A DNA stretch of 5,380 nt, taken from NCBI GenBank assembly GCA_009845505.1, contig VXZL01000098.1:1-5380 (forward strand), read 5' to 3'. Source of the DNA: Candidatus Poribacteria bacterium (GTDB lineage Bacteria; Poribacteria; WGA-4E; WGA-3G). The notes under the pieces were generated by a model, which worked only from the letters and a program-made list of their open reading frames with translations, made no database searches and had not been told where the DNA came from. A program made the position numbers and the translations under genes. Shown here piece by piece: positions 5,319 to 5,380 of the stretch. Position 1 is the first letter of the stretch, and the number at the start of each line of letters is the position of its first letter.

Positions 5319-5331
5319 CGCTATGAACCCT

Positions 5332-5380
5332 TTAGGGATTTGTGATCTGTTGCTTGAGGGTCTCTATTTCTTGTGTGAGT
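5332..5380 (-). CDS. Possible C-terminal end of another minus-strand gene (partial)
   Basis: Reading the - strand from the window edge, one frame is open and gives LTQEIETLKQQITNP, then stops at TAA (5334-5332). Hydrophobic residues fall at 4-3-4 spacing (L, I, L, I), as expected for the end of a coiled coil, which is why I prefer this frame. Only about 15 residues are visible, so no family can be named. It would lie about 90 bp upstream of UPF0182 in the same direction, possibly in the same transcript. The phrase QEIETLKQQ resembles QEINALKQE in the small coiled-coil protein at 1036-1413, but such similarity is common among coiled coils. Confidence 0.35.
   Translation of the reverse strand, partial: LTQEIETLKQQITNP

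Overview
The window looks like chromosomal DNA from an uncultured environmental bacterium. It holds a divergent Lgt-type lipoprotein enzyme, a small sulfotransferase-like protein of a kind often seen in marine or symbiont genomes, a large UPF0182/COG1615 membrane protein, and many short intergenic repeats. A Candidatus Poribacteria-like lineage is my best guess. That is an impression from gene style and repeat style, not something the sequence proves.

Layout: positions 1-107 form a leader ending in five 7-bp repeat units. Next come three + strand genes spaced like an operon: lgt (108-977), a small membrane-anchored coiled-coil protein (1036-1413, GTG start with a good ribosome binding site) and a sulfotransferase-like protein (1453-2181). 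A long - strand gene for a UPF0182 integral membrane protein (5241-2164) converges on them, and the two stop ends overlap by 18 bp. After a 90-bp spacer that is almost entirely 7-bp repeats, the last 49 bp appear to hold the C-terminal end of another - strand gene.

lgt would attach diacylglycerol to prolipoproteins at the inner membrane. The sulfotransferase-like protein is probably cytosolic, and the coiled-coil protein is probably an inner-membrane scaffold of unknown role. UPF0182 proteins have no established function; this one has about eight membrane helices and a large domain predicted outside the cytoplasm. Nothing in the sequence ties the four proteins into one pathway.

The most unusual content is repetitive DNA. 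Heptameric (7-bp) tandem arrays of several unit sequences sit directly before the lgt start, directly before the UPF0182 start, and inside the UPF0182 gene. There, about 230 bp of patchwork repeats, including two copies of a perfect hairpin 90 bp apart, encode a low-complexity insert of about 75 residues. Separately, lgt and the coiled-coil gene each carry a near-perfect 42-bp in-frame tandem duplication. Because 7 is not a multiple of 3, gain or loss of one heptamer inside UPF0182 would frameshift it. I see no RNA gene, CRISPR array, transposase or defence system.
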